From Agarophyton chilense (lineage: Eukaryota > Rhodophyta > Florideophyceae > Gracilariales > Gracilariaceae): a stretch of DNA of 64,000 bases. Below the pieces are notes generated by a model, which was given only the letters and a program-made list of their open reading frames with translations, was not told the DNA's origin and ran no database searches. Positions 62,512 to 64,000 of this stretch are shown here, piece by piece. The DNA lies in assembly GCA_030374765.1 (NCBI GenBank), contig JARGXX010000031.1, forward strand, positions 124,001 to 188,000, given 5' to 3'. The translations under genes were made by a program, and so were the position numbers. The first letter of the stretch is position 1. Each line of letters starts with the position of its first letter.

Positions 62512-63040
62512 GATGTTGTAGAAGACCTTGAAGAGAAACATGCTGGGCATCTTGATGATGCCAATCGAGTATGAAACATGGATGAAACTGCCGTAGACGC
62601 CACATGGGGTAAACCAATCAAGCATAGGCCTTACTAGCTCTACAAATGAGGGATGTTGGGTCGCACAAAAAACATAAGGCGTCGATAGGCAAATAATAGC
62701 GTTTATTGTATGCTCGGCTTCAGTTTTAAAAGACCCCTTCTATATTGTGGCTGGAAAGAAGGTCATGAAACGATGGATTTTGCCGCTGCCTGCGATATAC
62801 GACAAGATTTCTGCCATTTGTTTTACTTTTGAAAGACCGGATTGGATGCCACATGGTGCTGTTGTAACATGCAAAGATTCAGGATCAATGACATTTACGA
62901 TACTGAAGGCTTTCATGACGCACGTGAACAACTATGTTTGCAAATACGTACCTGAATATCAAAAGTACTTGTTAAGTATGGACGGCCATGTTTCCAGGGA
63001 AAAAATACGATTGGTTATGGAATGTGAGAAGAATAATTGA
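62512..63040 (+). pseudogene. Decayed DDE_1-type (pogo/Tc1-like) transposase
   Basis: Starting at 62512 the frame reads '..EEKHAGHLDDANRV', a TGA stop (62572-62574) where Trp is expected, then 'NMDETAVDATWGKP'. This is the first catalytic Asp motif ('N.DET') of DDE_1 transposases. After more stops and a +1 frame change, 62729 onward reads 'KDPFYIVAGKKVMKRW', 'WMPHGAVVTCKDSGSMTF' and 'EYQKYLLSMDGHVSREKI', the second Asp motif ('l.lDGH.SR'). Several stops and a frameshift make it nonfunctional. The right part alone is a 97-codon open frame. Confidence 0.75.
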
Positions 63041-64000
63041 CTTCGAGTTATCGTACCCACCAATTGAACACCCATAATACAGCTTTGTGATCGTAAAATA
63101 AAAAAGACATTCAAGAGAGCCAGCCTATTAAATTCATCAGAGACCAGTTCAATCGCTGTGCCATTGTCACAACCCGAATTGTTTGCTTTAATCTGGTTTG
63201 CGCCATCAATTCGCACGCCACGATAATAGAGCCAGTTGTATGAGCATTATTTGGAAAATCTGGCTCGTATCTCTTTTGATCATCGTTTGCAAACTCTTCA
63301 CGGAAAACACCGGATGAAACTTGCACTTTTGCTCTTCCAAAGTATATATCTGTTGCGTAAAGAGTATACAGTGAGCATAAGAGAAGATTATCAGTTTTGC
63401 TGCAGAAAGAGCAAAAAATATTTAACAGATTTGATGACAAGGTAATGAAGGTCAGAAATTTGACGTTGTTTATCGAGAGTGCAAACACTTTTCGTAAAAT
63501 TTTGAGGCGCAATGTTTTCCACGTTATGATTGTGGAGCAAAACCCGGCGACGGGAAGTGCTCTCAAGGTGTTCGAAGCCTTGCTCCCTGGGGGAGGCAGA
63601 CTCAGAGACAGAGCCCTCCGTTCCACCCGTAGTGTGGGGTGTAACTCCCACGGGGGATTCCGGCAGTACCGACGGAGGTGAGGGATAGAAACCGTTGGAT
63701 CAGGAATGGGTATGGGTATCCCAAAGAATGGGGGAAAATCCGGCGAAGAGAAAAAACGGGGCGAGGGTCGGGCACTGACAGGCACCGGACCCAAGAACCA
63801 GGAAAGGGGCGAAACAACAAAAGAAACCCAATACAGGGGCGAAAACCTGTCCTCGAAAGGAAACACAAAAAGCACGCAACAAGTAAGCAGAACCCCCACG
63901 GGGTATCGTGCACGCAGGTTGTCTGAGCGGTGCCAAGAGGATGGTTGCACGGAACCCAAACGTGGGCACTCTCCAAGTGGAGTCGTGTCCCTACGCAGGC
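63041..64000. other. Right end, possible mobile-element sequence
   Basis: From about 63540 composition changes to a purine-rich plus strand with many G runs. The long minus-strand ORF (63111-63959) has no recognisable domain. Could be the edge of a retroelement that continues beyond the window. Confidence 0.3.

Noticed and set aside
63111-63959. 282-codon minus-strand ORF at the right end.
   Set aside because: No recognisable domain. It opens without a clear start signal and crosses a composition change, so it is more likely non-coding element sequence.
63915-64000. 'gttgtctgagcggtgccaag' recalls the D-arm of a Leu/Ser tRNA.
   Set aside because: No matching acceptor stem, no good anticodon arm and no GGTTCRA T-loop follow at the right distance.

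Overview
This is a nuclear window from a photosynthetic eukaryote, most likely a red alga. It has two DGD-type digalactosyldiacylglycerol synthases (plastid galactolipid), a DUR3-type urea symporter, cytosolic tyrosyl-tRNA synthetase, proteasome, ribosome-biogenesis and Golgi/mitochondrial genes, and no bacterial operons. Genes are intron-poor: I could place only five introns in about 25 confident genes. All are GT-AG and 80-133 nt long. The lineage is an inference; no species is named.

Layout. 0.5-8 kb: a secreted Cys-rich repeat protein, a Golgi-type sulfotransferase-like protein, a long disordered protein and an ATC-hydrolase-like protein. 8.5-9.2 kb: one copy of a dispersed repeat, with its partner at 39.7-40.4 kb. 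9.8-14 kb: two proteasome genes (RPT3 and 20S alpha4) sharing one divergent promoter, then pantothenate synthetase. 16-24 kb: a hemerythrin-like protein, two DGD paralogs bracketing a thioredoxin-like membrane protein, and the F1-ATPase assembly chaperone ATP12. 24-31 kb: an AT-rich, gene-poor stretch with weak small ORFs, a decayed PIF/Harbinger-like transposase and twin hairpins. 31-38 kb: DUR3 and an armadillo-repeat protein. 38-42 kb: gene-poor. 42-61 kb: a dense run of DUF218, a methyltransferase-like Golgi protein, SLY1, a RABL3/LIP1-like GTPase, SAS10/UTP3, ATAD3, TyrRS, a zinc-knuckle protein, an F-box/vWA protein, a Tim17-like protein and PP2C. 61-64 kb: transposon debris, including a decayed DDE transposase.

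The most striking large-scale feature is orientation. Among the 25 better-supported genes, 20 of 24 adjacent pairs lie on opposite strands, and 42-61 kb alternates without a break over eleven genes. Stop codons are often 38-160 bp apart, and many genes share divergent promoters. Together the genes cover housekeeping (proteasome, SNARE control, rRNA processing, translation), organelle maintenance (DGD, ATP12, ATAD3, Tim17-like) and probable extracellular-matrix or polysaccharide functions (sulfotransferase-like, methyltransferase-like, secreted Cys-rich protein). I found no tRNA, rRNA, snRNA or CRISPR feature that I can support.
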